Source of the DNA: Bacteroidota bacterium
GTDB taxonomy: Bacteria; Bacteroidota; Bacteroidia; Chitinophagales; Chitinophagaceae
Length of the DNA stretch: 9,239 bases
Assembly (NCBI GenBank): GCA_947454745.1
Contig: CANGMV010000026.1
Location: forward strand, 1-9,239
Reading direction: 5' to 3'
Positions 1-7,957 of this stretch are shown here, one piece after another; the first letter of the stretch is position 1; each line of letters opens with the position of its first letter. The notes beneath the pieces are model-generated. The model was given only the letters and a program-made list of their open reading frames with translations, made no database searches and was not told the DNA's origin. The position numbers and the translations under genes were made by a program.

Positions 1-2093
1 AAACTTTGACCATTAAAGGTTTGCCAACAAGCTTGTCTGCATTGAGTCCTAGCTGGAACCATGCCGAGAACAAAATTGCATTTTTTAATGTTTTATCGAA
101 TCGTGTAGATGTTTACGTAATTGATATTGCAAGTTTAAGCTGTAAAAAAATTAATACAGCTGCCGCGAACATTGTTTTAGGTAACAACTTAGTTTGGTTA
201 AATGACGAAACCGTTTTATACAAAGTGAATGTGAATGACCCTACCAAATTGGCTAAAAAACCAATTACGCCTAAAGGGCCAACCATTCAGGAAAATTTAG
301 GTAAAGTAGCGCCTAGCGTTACGTATCAGGATTTGATCAAGTCGCCTTATGATGAATATTTATTTGACTTTTTTGCGACTACACAGTTAGTTAAAAATAC
401 AAATGGTGTTGAAACTAAAATTGGCAAGCCTTCCATTTTAGCAAGTTTAGCTTTGTCACCCGACAAACAATATTTTTTAACACGTACTTTAAATAAACCA
501 TTTTCATATTTAGTACCTGCTTATGGGTTTGCTGCAACTGTTGCAATAACGGATACTAAAGGGAACCTTGTACATACTTTAGCGGTATTGCCTTCGGCAG
601 AAAGTACGCCTTCGGGTTACGATAATGTGCAAAATGTGGCTCGTGCTTTTGATTGGAGAAATGATGCACCGGCTACTATTACCTATGCAATGCCATTGGA
701 TAGTGGTTTGATTAAAAAGAAAGTGCCTTTTCATGACGCAGTTTTTGATTTAGAAGCACCATTTAATGGAACGGCTAAGGAATTATTTAAAACGGAAACT
801 AGATACAGTCGCACCAATTGGGGTAATGACCAATTTGCAATGGTGTCCGAGCAATTGCGCGCTAAGCAACAATATAAAGTAAGTGTATTCAATCCTAAAT
901 CAAATTCCATCGCTACTTTATATGAAGGCAATAGTACCGATTTGTACAATAATCCTGGAACGCCAGTTACCGAAAAAAATAAATATGGCGAAGAGGTAAT
1001 TGCACTTTTGAACAATGGTCAATCTATTTTATTTAACAATACTACTGGGGCTTCGGCAAAAGGGGATTTACCATATTTAGCGAAGTTTAATATTCAAACA
1101 AAAACGAAAGAAATTATTTGGCGTTGTGCAGATGATTGTTTCGAATATGTTGCAGATGTTTTGGATATTAATAATTTAAAAGTGCTTACACGTCGTGAGA
1201 CTGAAAAAGAAGTACCTAACTATTTTATTAAAGTTGGAAATACTTTAGCGCATAGTACGCAGTTGACACATTTCACCAATCCATACTTAGGGATGGAAGG
1301 GGTAACAAAAGAAAAAATTAAATATAAGCGTAAAGACGGCATTGATTTAACTGGCGATTTGTATTTACCAAAAGGGTATGATAAATTGAAAGATGGCCCA
1401 TTGCCTACTTTAATTTGGGCGTATCCTAGAGAGTTTACCAATGCAGCAGATGCAAGTCAAATTAGAGGCAATCAACATAAGTTCACCACGCTTTCATGGG
1501 GGTCGCCTGTATTTTATGTAACTCAAGGCTATGCCATTTTAGATAATGCTGAAATGCCTATTGTGGCTACATCTCCTGATAGTAAGCCTAATGATGATTT
1601 TGTGAATCAACTTACTTTAAATGCGAATGCAGCTATCGACAAATTAGTTGAAATGGGAGTGGGTGATCGTAACAGAATGGCAGTAGGAGGGCATAGCTAC
1701 GGTGCATTTATGACCGCCAATTTATTAGCACATACGAATTTATTTAAAACGGGTATTGCGCGAAGCGGAGCGTATAACAGAACCTTAACGCCATTTGGTT
1801 TTCAAAATGAAGAACGTACTTTTTGGCAAGCACCACAATTGTATTTAGCCATGAGTCCATTTGCTTTTGCCGATAAAATTAAAGCCCCTTTATTAATGAC
1901 ACACGGAGAAGCTGATGACAATACAGGTACCTTCCCAATTAACAGTGAACGTTTATATGCTGCTATTAAAGGACATGGTGGCACCGTTCGTTTTGTTTAC
2001 CTGCCTTATGAAGCACATGGTTACAAGGGGAAAGAAAATTTACTTCACTTATTATATGAACAAGGTAGATGGTTGGATAAGTATTTGAAATAA
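1..2093 (+). CDS. S9D-type prolyl oligopeptidase family serine peptidase (glutamyl endopeptidase-like), 5' partial
   Basis: The reading frame is open to the left edge, so the TTG at position 6 is not a real start; a signal peptide and roughly 100 N-terminal residues are probably missing. Numbering from that TTG, residues 1 to about 430 are the variable, beta-propeller-like part and 440-695 are the alpha/beta-hydrolase domain. The catalytic triad is visible: Ser564 in GGHSYG, Asp637 in HGEADDN and His671 in YEAHGY. The segments WAYPREF (about 471), RSGAYNRTLTPFGFQNE (586-602) and TGTFPINSERLYAAIKGHG are hallmarks of MEROPS S9D, the family of the plant chloroplast glutamyl endopeptidase, and separate it from DPP4 and classic prolyl oligopeptidase. 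Family members cleave peptides, in plants after Glu; Bacteroidota relatives are usually exported. Location and specificity here are inferred. No frameshift is seen, and the gene ends just before a terminator. Confidence 0.9.
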   Translation, partial: TLTIKGLPTSLSALSPSWNHAENKIAFFNVLSNRVDVYVIDIASLSCKKINTAAANIVLGNNLVWLNDETVLYKVNVNDPTKLAKKPITPKGPTIQENLGKVAPSVTYQDLIKSPYDEYLFDFFATTQLVKNTNGVETKIGKPSILASLALSPDKQYFLTRTLNKPFSYLVPAYGFAATVAITDTKGNLVHTLAVLPSAESTPSGYDNVQNVARAFDWRNDAPATITYAMPLDSGLIKKKVPFHDAVFDLEAPFNGTAKELFKTETRYSRTNWGNDQFAMVSEQLRAKQQYKVSVFNPKSNSIATLYEGNSTDLYNNPGTPVTEKNKYGEEVIALLNNGQSILFNNTTGASAKGDLPYLAKFNIQTKTKEIIWRCADDCFEYVADVLDINNLKVLTRRETEKEVPNYFIKVGNTLAHSTQLTHFTNPYLGMEGVTKEKIKYKRKDGIDLTGDLYLPKGYDKLKDGPLPTLIWAYPREFTNAADASQIRGNQHKFTTLSWGSPVFYVTQGYAILDNAEMPIVATSPDSKPNDDFVNQLTLNANAAIDKLVEMGVGDRNRMAVGGHSYGAFMTANLLAHTNLFKTGIARSGAYNRTLTPFGFQNEERTFWQAPQLYLAMSPFAFADKIKAPLLMTHGEADDNTGTFPINSERLYAAIKGHGGTVRFVYLPYEAHGYKGKENLLHLLYEQGRWLDKYLK

Positions 2094-2138
2094 AATTTCA
2101 AATACTTAATCGATCGTTTAATTTTACTACATAAACCT

Positions 2139-2174
2139 AAAAAGGGGTTCATCTTCGCAGATGACCCCTTTTTT
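2139..2174. terminator. Bidirectional intrinsic terminator between convergent genes
   Basis: GGGG (2144-2147) pairs with CCCC (2165-2168). After one bulged T (2148), TCATCT (2149-2154) pairs with AGATGA (2159-2164) around a TCGC loop. Five A's precede the stem and six T's follow it, so each strand gives a GC-containing hairpin with a U tract. It lies between the peptidase stop (2093) and the ABC-F stop (2198) and can terminate transcription from both sides. Confidence 0.9.
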
Positions 2175-2197
2175 ATTTATTTAAGATTGTATAATGC

Positions 2198-4159
2198 TTA
2201 TTTACTTTCTAATAGTACCAAATCATTAAACGCAATCTCATACTCCTTATTCATAGAACGGATTAATGCGTTTTTATCGTGATAGCTTTTTTCGATGGTT
2301 TGAAACTTAGCTACATCCGAATAAATAGCAGGATCAGCCATTTGTAATTCAATGGCTACTTTCTCTTTGTTCAAGGTCTCAATATTGTGTTCAATTTGCG
2401 CTAAGGCTTTTTGTAATTTTTGAATTTGCTTTTGCAATTCTTTATCAATAGGACCATTCGGAGCTGCTTTTACTTCAGGTGCAGCTACTGGAGCGGGTTT
2501 TGCTTTTTCAGCAACAGGGACTTTTTTAGCCGCTTCGGGATTAGCCGCTTTTTGTTTTGCCATGCGCTCCTTCCACTCAATCCATTCGTGATAGGTGCCT
2601 TTGAATTCGATAATTTTTTCGTCTTCAATTTCCCAAATCTTATTCGCTGTTTTAGAAATAAAATAACGGTCGTGGCTTACTAATATAATGCTACCATCAT
2701 ATTTAGTTAATGCGTCGGCAAGTAATTCCACCGTTACCATATCCAAGTGATTCGTAGGTTCATCCAGCATTAGGAAGTTGGCCTTGCTAATGATGGTTTT
2801 AGTTAAAGCCACCCTTGCTTTTTCTCCTCCACTCAATACTTTAATTCTTTTATCTACTTCGTCGCCACCAAATAAGAAACAGCCCAATAAAGCGCGTAAT
2901 TCCAAGTCGGTTTTTTTAGTACCACATTCTTGTACTTCTTGTAAAATGGTATTGTTTAAATTAAGTGATTCTAATTGGTGCTGTGCATAGAAACTTTCGT
3001 CTACATTGTGTCCCCAAACTCTTTCTCCTTCATAGTCTTCCATGCCCGCTACAATTCTCAATAGGGTTGACTTTCCCTTACCGTTTGCTCCAATCAATGC
3101 AATTTTATCGCCACGTTCAATTTCGGCAAATGCATTGTCTAATATTATTTGTTTAGGATAGGATTTGCTTACACCTTTTAAGTCCACTAAAACCTTTCCT
3201 GGCGTTTTGTCTACCGCAAAGTTGATTCTAATATTAGGTCTTTCAATTTGCACGTCTTCAATTACATCTAACTTGTCTAATCTTTTTTGAATACTTTGTG
3301 CAGCTGCAGCTTTAGAGGCCTTGGCTTTAAATCGTTCAATAAATTTTTCTTGTTGACGAATATAATCCTGTTGATTCTCGAATGCTCTTTGTTGAATTTC
3401 GACACGTTGCACTTTTTCTACTTCATAATATTCATAGTCGCCTGTGTAAAAATTTAATTGTTGTTGGTAAACTTCTACAATCTTATTTACCATTTTATTC
3501 AAGAAGAATTTATCGTGGCTCACAATAACCACACTTCCTTTATAATGCAACAAATACTTTTCCAGCCATTCGATACTCGGTAAGTCCAAGTGGTTGGTAG
3601 GCTCATCCAGCAACAATACATCAGGTGCTTGTAAAATCATTTTAGCCAATAACACGCGCATTCTCCAACCTCCACTAAATTCTTTGTAAGGGCGGGCTAA
3701 ATCGGCTGTAGTAAAACCTAAGCCATGTAAAACTTCTTCTGCTTTGTGTTGTACATTGTATCCATCTAACACATCTATTTCATGTAAAGCGTCGGTATAT
3801 TTAATTAGGATATCATTGTCTTCGGGATTCGCTTCTAATTCTATGCCTAATTGCTCAATTTCTTTTTCTAGTTCACGCACTCTTTCAAATGCACCTAAGG
3901 CTACTTCGGTAATAGTTTCGCTGGTGTCAAAACTTAATAAGTCCTGGTGTAAATAACCAATAGTGGTATCACGTCCTTTTTCCACGGTACCCTTACTTGG
4001 GGTATATTGGCCCACCAATACTTTTAATAAAGTGGACTTTCCTGTACCATTGTATCCAATTAAACCAATGCGTTCGCCTGGCTGAATGTGCCAAGTGGCA
4101 TCACTCACAATAACTCTTGCTCCAAACTCGAATGTCACATTTTGTAAACCTATCAGCAT
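2198..4159 (-). CDS. ABC-F family ATP-binding protein, YheS/YdiF-like ribosome-associated translation factor
   Basis: This 653-residue protein carries two ABC ATPase cassettes and no membrane segment, the ABC-F layout. Cassette 1 has Walker A GYNGTGKST (35-43), signature FSGGWRMR (161-168), Walker B VLLLDE (181-186) and switch His215. Cassette 2 has GANGKGKST (357-365), LSGGEKAR (442-449), FLMLDE (462-467) and His496. Between them is a charged helical linker (about 245-305, with ERFKAKASKA), the P-site-tRNA-interacting region of ABC-F proteins. An Ala/Pro/Lys-rich tether (about 534-570) leads to a C-terminal coiled coil (572-653). The linker and YAQHQLE (391-397) recall E. coli YheS. Such factors bind the ribosomal E site and relieve stalled or misplaced peptidyl-tRNA; some relatives give antibiotic resistance, but nothing here points to that. 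Both active sites look intact. The start is the first ATG after a promoter-like box; no Shine-Dalgarno is seen. Confidence 0.93.
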   Translation of the reverse strand: MLIGLQNVTFEFGARVIVSDATWHIQPGERIGLIGYNGTGKSTLLKVLVGQYTPSKGTVEKGRDTTIGYLHQDLLSFDTSETITEVALGAFERVRELEKEIEQLGIELEANPEDNDILIKYTDALHEIDVLDGYNVQHKAEEVLHGLGFTTADLARPYKEFSGGWRMRVLLAKMILQAPDVLLLDEPTNHLDLPSIEWLEKYLLHYKGSVVIVSHDKFFLNKMVNKIVEVYQQQLNFYTGDYEYYEVEKVQRVEIQQRAFENQQDYIRQQEKFIERFKAKASKAAAAQSIQKRLDKLDVIEDVQIERPNIRINFAVDKTPGKVLVDLKGVSKSYPKQIILDNAFAEIERGDKIALIGANGKGKSTLLRIVAGMEDYEGERVWGHNVDESFYAQHQLESLNLNNTILQEVQECGTKKTDLELRALLGCFLFGGDEVDKRIKVLSGGEKARVALTKTIISKANFLMLDEPTNHLDMVTVELLADALTKYDGSIILVSHDRYFISKTANKIWEIEDEKIIEFKGTYHEWIEWKERMAKQKAANPEAAKKVPVAEKAKPAPVAAPEVKAAPNGPIDKELQKQIQKLQKALAQIEHNIETLNKEKVAIELQMADPAIYSDVAKFQTIEKSYHDKNALIRSMNKEYEIAFNDLVLLESK

Positions 4160-4178
4160 ATTTTTTCAATTCAGAGCG

Positions 4179-4186
4179 CAAAGTTA
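4179..4186 (-). promoter_or_regulatory. Candidate -7 promoter box for the ABC-F gene
   Basis: On the minus strand this reads TAACTTTG, matching the Bacteroidota -7 consensus TAnnTTTG, 19 nt before the ABC-F ATG. No clear TTTG -33 element is found at the usual 19-21 nt spacing, so the call rests on the -7 match and position. Confidence 0.6.
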
Positions 4187-4210
4187 GCCTATGATCGGGC
4201 TATTTATGCA

Positions 4211-4218
4211 TAAATTTG
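4211..4218 (+). promoter_or_regulatory. Candidate -7 promoter box for the lipoprotein gene
   Basis: TAAATTTG is a perfect TAnnTTTG match, 14 nt before the ATG at 4233. Transcription from it would begin around 4223, downstream of the ATGs at 4191 and 4206, and so favours 4233 as the real start. No convincing -33 element is seen. Confidence 0.5.
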
Positions 4219-4232
4219 ATAAAAATCCTGGG

Positions 4233-4805
4233 ATGATTAAATATTTATCTATTATAGCATGTGTTGGCTTATTGGCATGTTCTTCAAATACCAGCAAGCC
4301 AACTGAATCGATTAGTTGGAACTTTTCAACCGTCCATCAGGATGCCATGTTGGAACGTAATTGCCAACCGATTATCATACAATACCAGGAAATTTTAAAA
4401 GGGTTAGCCAATAAGGATACCGCTTATTTGCATGTTGCTAGTCATCAACTCCTTCAAATTTGTGATTCCTTGGCAACATTAAAATTGGGTAAAGATAGCA
4501 GTACACAAAAAAAATGGGCCGATGCGCTCACCAATGTTCAATCGGAATTAGAAGGACTGATTTTGACAACCGAACCTAAGGAAATAAATATGTCTGTGCA
4601 TATGACAGGGGTTCAAATTTTAAATGGCTTGGCTCAAATTGGTTATCAAGCACATACCATTTATATTTTCAATGTAAAAGATGATGAATTTGAAGATGGG
4701 CTTACATGGTTTGGATTGCAAAAAACTGCACGGGATCCTTTTCATAGTGAACATCGCGAACTCTTGACGGCTACTCAAGTTTTGCAGGAGGCACATATTC
4801 AATAA
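4233..4805 (+). CDS. Predicted lipoprotein of unknown function, weakly DUF3347-like
   Basis: The frame opens at an ATG at 4191, but 4233 is the better start: it gives a compact lipoprotein signal (Lys3, a hydrophobic core, lipobox LLAC with lipidated Cys16 followed by Ser-Ser-Asn), while earlier starts add charged residues before it and lie upstream of the promoter-like box. The mature part, about 175 residues, is mostly helical in appearance. The layout (a helix around IIQYQEILKGLANKD, paired amphipathic helices, then an end around GLTWFGLQKTARDPFHSEH) resembles the DUF3347 helical domain of Bacteroidota periplasmic proteins, where a Trp and an Asn-Pro-Tyr/Phe stretch follow a Cys-Pro-Met segment; here that Cys and Met are absent, so any metal role is doubtful. 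This family link is recalled and tentative. The gene diverges from the ABC-F gene and its 3' end overlaps the next gene. Confidence 0.75.
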   Translation: MIKYLSIIACVGLLACSSNTSKPTESISWNFSTVHQDAMLERNCQPIIIQYQEILKGLANKDTAYLHVASHQLLQICDSLATLKLGKDSSTQKKWADALTNVQSELEGLILTTEPKEINMSVHMTGVQILNGLAQIGYQAHTIYIFNVKDDEFEDGLTWFGLQKTARDPFHSEHRELLTATQVLQEAHIQ

Positions 4806-5880
4806 CCAATTTCGCATTCATTTTATTGGTGGATGTAATAAACAATTCTTGTCTTATATCTGCATCTTTAAATACGAGTAATGCCGTGTTAGGCGGCACA
4901 GTTCCCATATTGTGGGCAACTATAATAATTTCATGTTCGTTATTGGTATTGCTAAAATTCACATCAAAGTGAATGGCTTTATAGCTTAATCTTTTTTTAT
5001 TTACAATCAATTGCTTGTTGTCATACACTATAATAGTATCATTGTCAATGGTGCCATTATCATATAAGTCAATGCTGATGCTTTTATTATGTGTAATTAT
5101 TTTTTTAACCAACTTGTTTTCTCTCCCCACTAGTACCCAAGGTATCACTTGAAAATCATTTTGGTTTTTAGCCACTGCTACTTCATTATTTTCAGCACCA
5201 GCATCCTCGGGAAGTAGGTTCTCCGATTGCTTTGTATTCGCTATGACGATAGTAGCAGGTTGTTCTTTTTTATTGGTAGAAGTAATCGCAGTTGGATTTG
5301 AAATTGGAATTGATTTGCTTTCATTTTGCTTATTGACTAGTACCTGAGGCGTTGCTATTTTTACTTTTGTTACTAAAGTCCTAGCAGTTTCATTTGCAAT
5401 TTTTGGAAGGATAGTTTTGTTTTTAGTAGATTTTACGATCGCTACTTCTTTTTCTAAAAAAACAGTGCCGCCTCCACAATCTCTGCCACTGGTTACATTG
5501 CTTGACATATAATTGCCTTGCAAAATTTCATGACCTCGAATATTTTGGTAGGTTAAAAAATTACTCATTAAACAGGCTTCCATATTTCGATTCAATTGAA
5601 GCTGTTCAAATTTACTTTCCTGAATACTTACCAATTGGCTATGGCTTGAAAACTGCACACTGGCTGCTGCTTTTGCAACGGAGCTATTGGAGAATTTAGT
5701 AATGGTAAACGCGTTCAATTCTTGGTTGCGGTTTTCCTGAATGGTAATCTCGTATGCGTAGGTACGGCCGGCTAAGTCGGCATTGGGCGTGAAATATCCC
5801 ACCCATTTCCCAGTTAGATTTTGGGCAAATAGGGTGCCGCTGCATCCTAAGAAAATAAGCATTATAAATAACCCACGCAT
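4771..5880 (-). CDS. Exported two-domain protein of unknown function
   Basis: The 369-residue product starts with a signal peptide (Arg2, hydrophobic 4-18, likely cleavage after FA near residue 19). Met7 is an alternative start but would lose the positive charge. Residues 22-145 form a beta-rich domain opening with LTGKWVGYFTP and holding two cysteines (103 and 135) that could form a disulfide. Residues 146-245 are a low-complexity Lys/Thr/Asn/Ala/Val linker. Residues 246-362 form a second beta-rich domain with DLYDNGTIDNDTI (271-283) and NMGTVPPNTAL (324-334); this pattern recurs in secreted Bacteroidota proteins, and its Asp-rich turn could bind calcium. No enzyme motif is visible. It probably sits in the periplasm or on the cell surface. 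It is divergent from thrS, and its last 35 bp overlap the lipoprotein gene. Function is unknown. Confidence 0.8.
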   Translation of the reverse strand: MRGLFIMLIFLGCSGTLFAQNLTGKWVGYFTPNADLAGRTYAYEITIQENRNQELNAFTITKFSNSSVAKAAASVQFSSHSQLVSIQESKFEQLQLNRNMEACLMSNFLTYQNIRGHEILQGNYMSSNVTSGRDCGGGTVFLEKEVAIVKSTKNKTILPKIANETARTLVTKVKIATPQVLVNKQNESKSIPISNPTAITSTNKKEQPATIVIANTKQSENLLPEDAGAENNEVAVAKNQNDFQVIPWVLVGRENKLVKKIITHNKSISIDLYDNGTIDNDTIIVYDNKQLIVNKKRLSYKAIHFDVNFSNTNNEHEIIIVAHNMGTVPPNTALLVFKDADIRQELFITSTNKMNAKLVIEYVPPAKLE

Positions 5881-5884
5881 AAGG

Positions 5885-5892
5885 CAAATCTA
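5885..5892 (-). promoter_or_regulatory. Candidate -7 promoter box for the exported protein gene
   Basis: On the minus strand this reads TAGATTTG, a full TAnnTTTG match, only 4 nt from the ATG at 5880, so the transcript would be nearly leaderless. A second near match, TAGATTTA, lies at 5909-5916 and would give a more normal leader of about 20-25 nt. Which one is used cannot be decided by eye. Confidence 0.45.
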
Positions 5893-5942
5893 TGTATAAA
5901 TTGTACTATAAATCTAAGAATTCATCAACCACTATTTTTTGT

Positions 5943-5950
5943 TATCTTTG
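5943..5950 (+). promoter_or_regulatory. thrS: Candidate -7 promoter box for thrS and the downstream cluster
   Basis: TATCTTTG matches the Bacteroidota -7 consensus TAnnTTTG, 23 nt before the thrS ATG. No clean TTTG lies 19-21 nt upstream. The implied leader of under 20 nt leaves no room for a T-box or an E. coli-like thrS operator. Confidence 0.65.
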
Positions 5951-5973
5951 CGGTCTTATATTTAGATACAAAT

Positions 5974-7914
5974 ATGGTTCAAATTCAATTTCCAGACGGC
6001 GCAGTTCGTTCCTATGAAAAAGGGATCACTGCTTTAGGTATTGCTAAATCCATCAGTGAGGGTTTGGCTAAAAAAGTGTTAGCAGCTTCGGTAAACGGGG
6101 AAGTATGGGATGCCACGCGTCCTATTAACAGTGATGCTGCATTAAAATTATTAACCTGGGACGACAACGATGGCAAATCTACTTTTTGGCATTCTTCTGC
6201 ACACTTATTAGCAGAGGCGGTTGAAATGCAGTTTCCTGGCGCTAAGTTTTGGGTAGGACCTGCGTTGGAAAAAGGGTTCTATTATGACATTGATTTAGGA
6301 GGTAAGACTTTGAAGGAAGAGGATGTGGTGATTTTAGAAAAAAAGATGAATGAGTTGGCTAAACAAGCCAATGAATATATCCGCAAGGAAATGTCTAAGG
6401 CCGAAGCCGTAGCTTATTTTACAGAAAAAGGAGATGAATATAAGTTGGATTTATTGTCGGGATTAGAGGACGGTACAATTACATTTTACACACAAGGACA
6501 ATTTACAGACTTGTGTCGTGGACCTCATATTCCAAACACAGCAGCCATTAAGGCAATTAAAATTACCAATATTGCAGGCGCGTTTTGGAAGGGAGACGAG
6601 AAAAATAAAATGTTGACACGTGTGTATGGAGTTACTTTCCCGAATCAAAAGGAATTGGACGAGTACTTGTTAATGTTGGAAGAAGCGAAGAAAAGAGACC
6701 ATCGTAAATTAGGTAAAGAGTTAGGTATTTATACCATGGATGATGATGTTGGACCAGGTTTGCCTTTGTGGATGCCAAACGGTACGATCATTATTGAGGA
6801 GTTAGAGCGTTTAGCAAAAGAAACCGAGGAAGCTGCAGGATATAAGCGCGTAGTAACACCACATATTGCTAAAGAGAGCATGTATATTACCAGTGGTCAC
6901 TTGCCGTATTATCAGGATAGTATGTTCCCTCCAATGGAATTGGATGGTACTAAATATTACTTGAAAGCAATGAACTGTCCGCATCACCATAAAATATTTG
7001 ATGCAGAACCAAAGAGCTATAAGGACATGCCACTAAGGCTTGCAGAGTATGGTACTTGTTATCGTTATGAGCAATCGGGTGAATTGTTTGGCTTAATGCG
7101 TGTTCGTTGTTTACACATGAACGATGCGCATATTTATTGTACCAAAGAACAATTTGCACAAGAGTTCAAAGCGGTGAACGAAATGTATTTGAAGTATTTC
7201 AAAATTTTTGGAATTGACAAATATGTGATGCGTTTAAGTTTACATGACCCAGCTAAATTGGGACAGAAATATATTAATGAGCCTGAACTTTGGTTACAAA
7301 CCGAAGCGATGGTGCGTGAAGTGTTAATTGAAACAGGAACGCCGTTTGTGGAAGTGCAAGATGAAGGTGCATTTTACGGACCTAAAATTGACGTTCAAAT
7401 TTGGAGTGTGATTGGAAGAGAATTTACATTGGCGACTAATCAAGTGGATTTTGCGCAAGGGAAACGTTTTAATTTAAATTTCACGAATAAGGACAACGAG
7501 CCTGAGTCTCCATTAATTATACATCGTGCACCATTGGGTACCCACGAGCGTTTTATTGGATTCTTATTGGAGCATTATGCGGGTAAGTTCCCAGTATGGT
7601 TAGCACCATTGCAGGTTAAAATTTTACCAATCAGTGATAAGTTTATGCCTTATGCGCAGGAAGTATTTGCTGAATTAAAAAAGGCAGGTGTGCGTGTTGA
7701 AATAGACGATCGCAACGAAAAAATTGGTAAAAAGATCCGAGATACCGAAATGATGAAAGTGCCTTATATGTTGGTGATAGGAGAAAAGGAAGTGGCTGAA
7801 AGCAAACTTTCTGTTCGTCGCCAGGGTAAAGGGGACCTAGGAATGTTGGACAAAGCTACGTTCCTTGCCAAAATGGTGGAAGAAATTGCCGAAAGAATGG
7901 CGCCGGAAGCATAA
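5974..7914 (+). CDS. thrS: Threonyl-tRNA synthetase
   Basis: This cytoplasmic class II synthetase charges tRNA-Thr with threonine. The 646 residues match the usual bacterial length. Residues 1-60 are the TGS domain. The N2 editing domain (about 65-225), which removes mis-attached serine, has its site intact: His73 and His77 in HSSAH, Cys181 and His185 in CRGPH. In the catalytic core the zinc ligands are Cys335 (MNCPHHH), His386 (NDAH) and His517 (IIHRAP); motif 2 Arg364 lies in CYRYEQSG and motif 3 Arg526 in GTHERF. The anticodon-binding domain is about 545-640. The segment LMRVRCLHMNDAH replaces the LLRVRGFTQDDAH-like version of E. coli, a difference I associate with Bacteroidota. The ATG lies just after a TAnnTTTG box and begins the TGS domain exactly. 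infC follows after 43 nt, with no terminator between. Confidence 0.98.
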   Translation: MVQIQFPDGAVRSYEKGITALGIAKSISEGLAKKVLAASVNGEVWDATRPINSDAALKLLTWDDNDGKSTFWHSSAHLLAEAVEMQFPGAKFWVGPALEKGFYYDIDLGGKTLKEEDVVILEKKMNELAKQANEYIRKEMSKAEAVAYFTEKGDEYKLDLLSGLEDGTITFYTQGQFTDLCRGPHIPNTAAIKAIKITNIAGAFWKGDEKNKMLTRVYGVTFPNQKELDEYLLMLEEAKKRDHRKLGKELGIYTMDDDVGPGLPLWMPNGTIIIEELERLAKETEEAAGYKRVVTPHIAKESMYITSGHLPYYQDSMFPPMELDGTKYYLKAMNCPHHHKIFDAEPKSYKDMPLRLAEYGTCYRYEQSGELFGLMRVRCLHMNDAHIYCTKEQFAQEFKAVNEMYLKYFKIFGIDKYVMRLSLHDPAKLGQKYINEPELWLQTEAMVREVLIETGTPFVEVQDEGAFYGPKIDVQIWSVIGREFTLATNQVDFAQGKRFNLNFTNKDNEPESPLIIHRAPLGTHERFIGFLLEHYAGKFPVWLAPLQVKILPISDKFMPYAQEVFAELKKAGVRVEIDDRNEKIGKKIRDTEMMKVPYMLVIGEKEVAESKLSVRRQGKGDLGMLDKATFLAKMVEEIAERMAPEA

Positions 7915-7957
7915 CAATGACTATCTTTACAAAACATAAACAACGTTTTAACAATTA

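Noticed and set aside
4191..4232. Upstream starts (4191, 4206) for the lipoprotein
   Set aside because: They place charged residues before the lipoprotein signal and lie before the best -7 box; 4233 gives a normal signal peptide.
5881..5973. T-box or thrS operator upstream of thrS
   Set aside because: The implied leader is under 20 nt after the -7 box and no stem-loop array or T-box-like sequence is present.
7915..7957. Separate infC promoter (TATCTTTA at 7922-7929) and AAAAC/GTTTT hairpin
   Set aside because: The box has one mismatch and no -33 partner, and the 5-bp A/T-rich hairpin is too weak to call.
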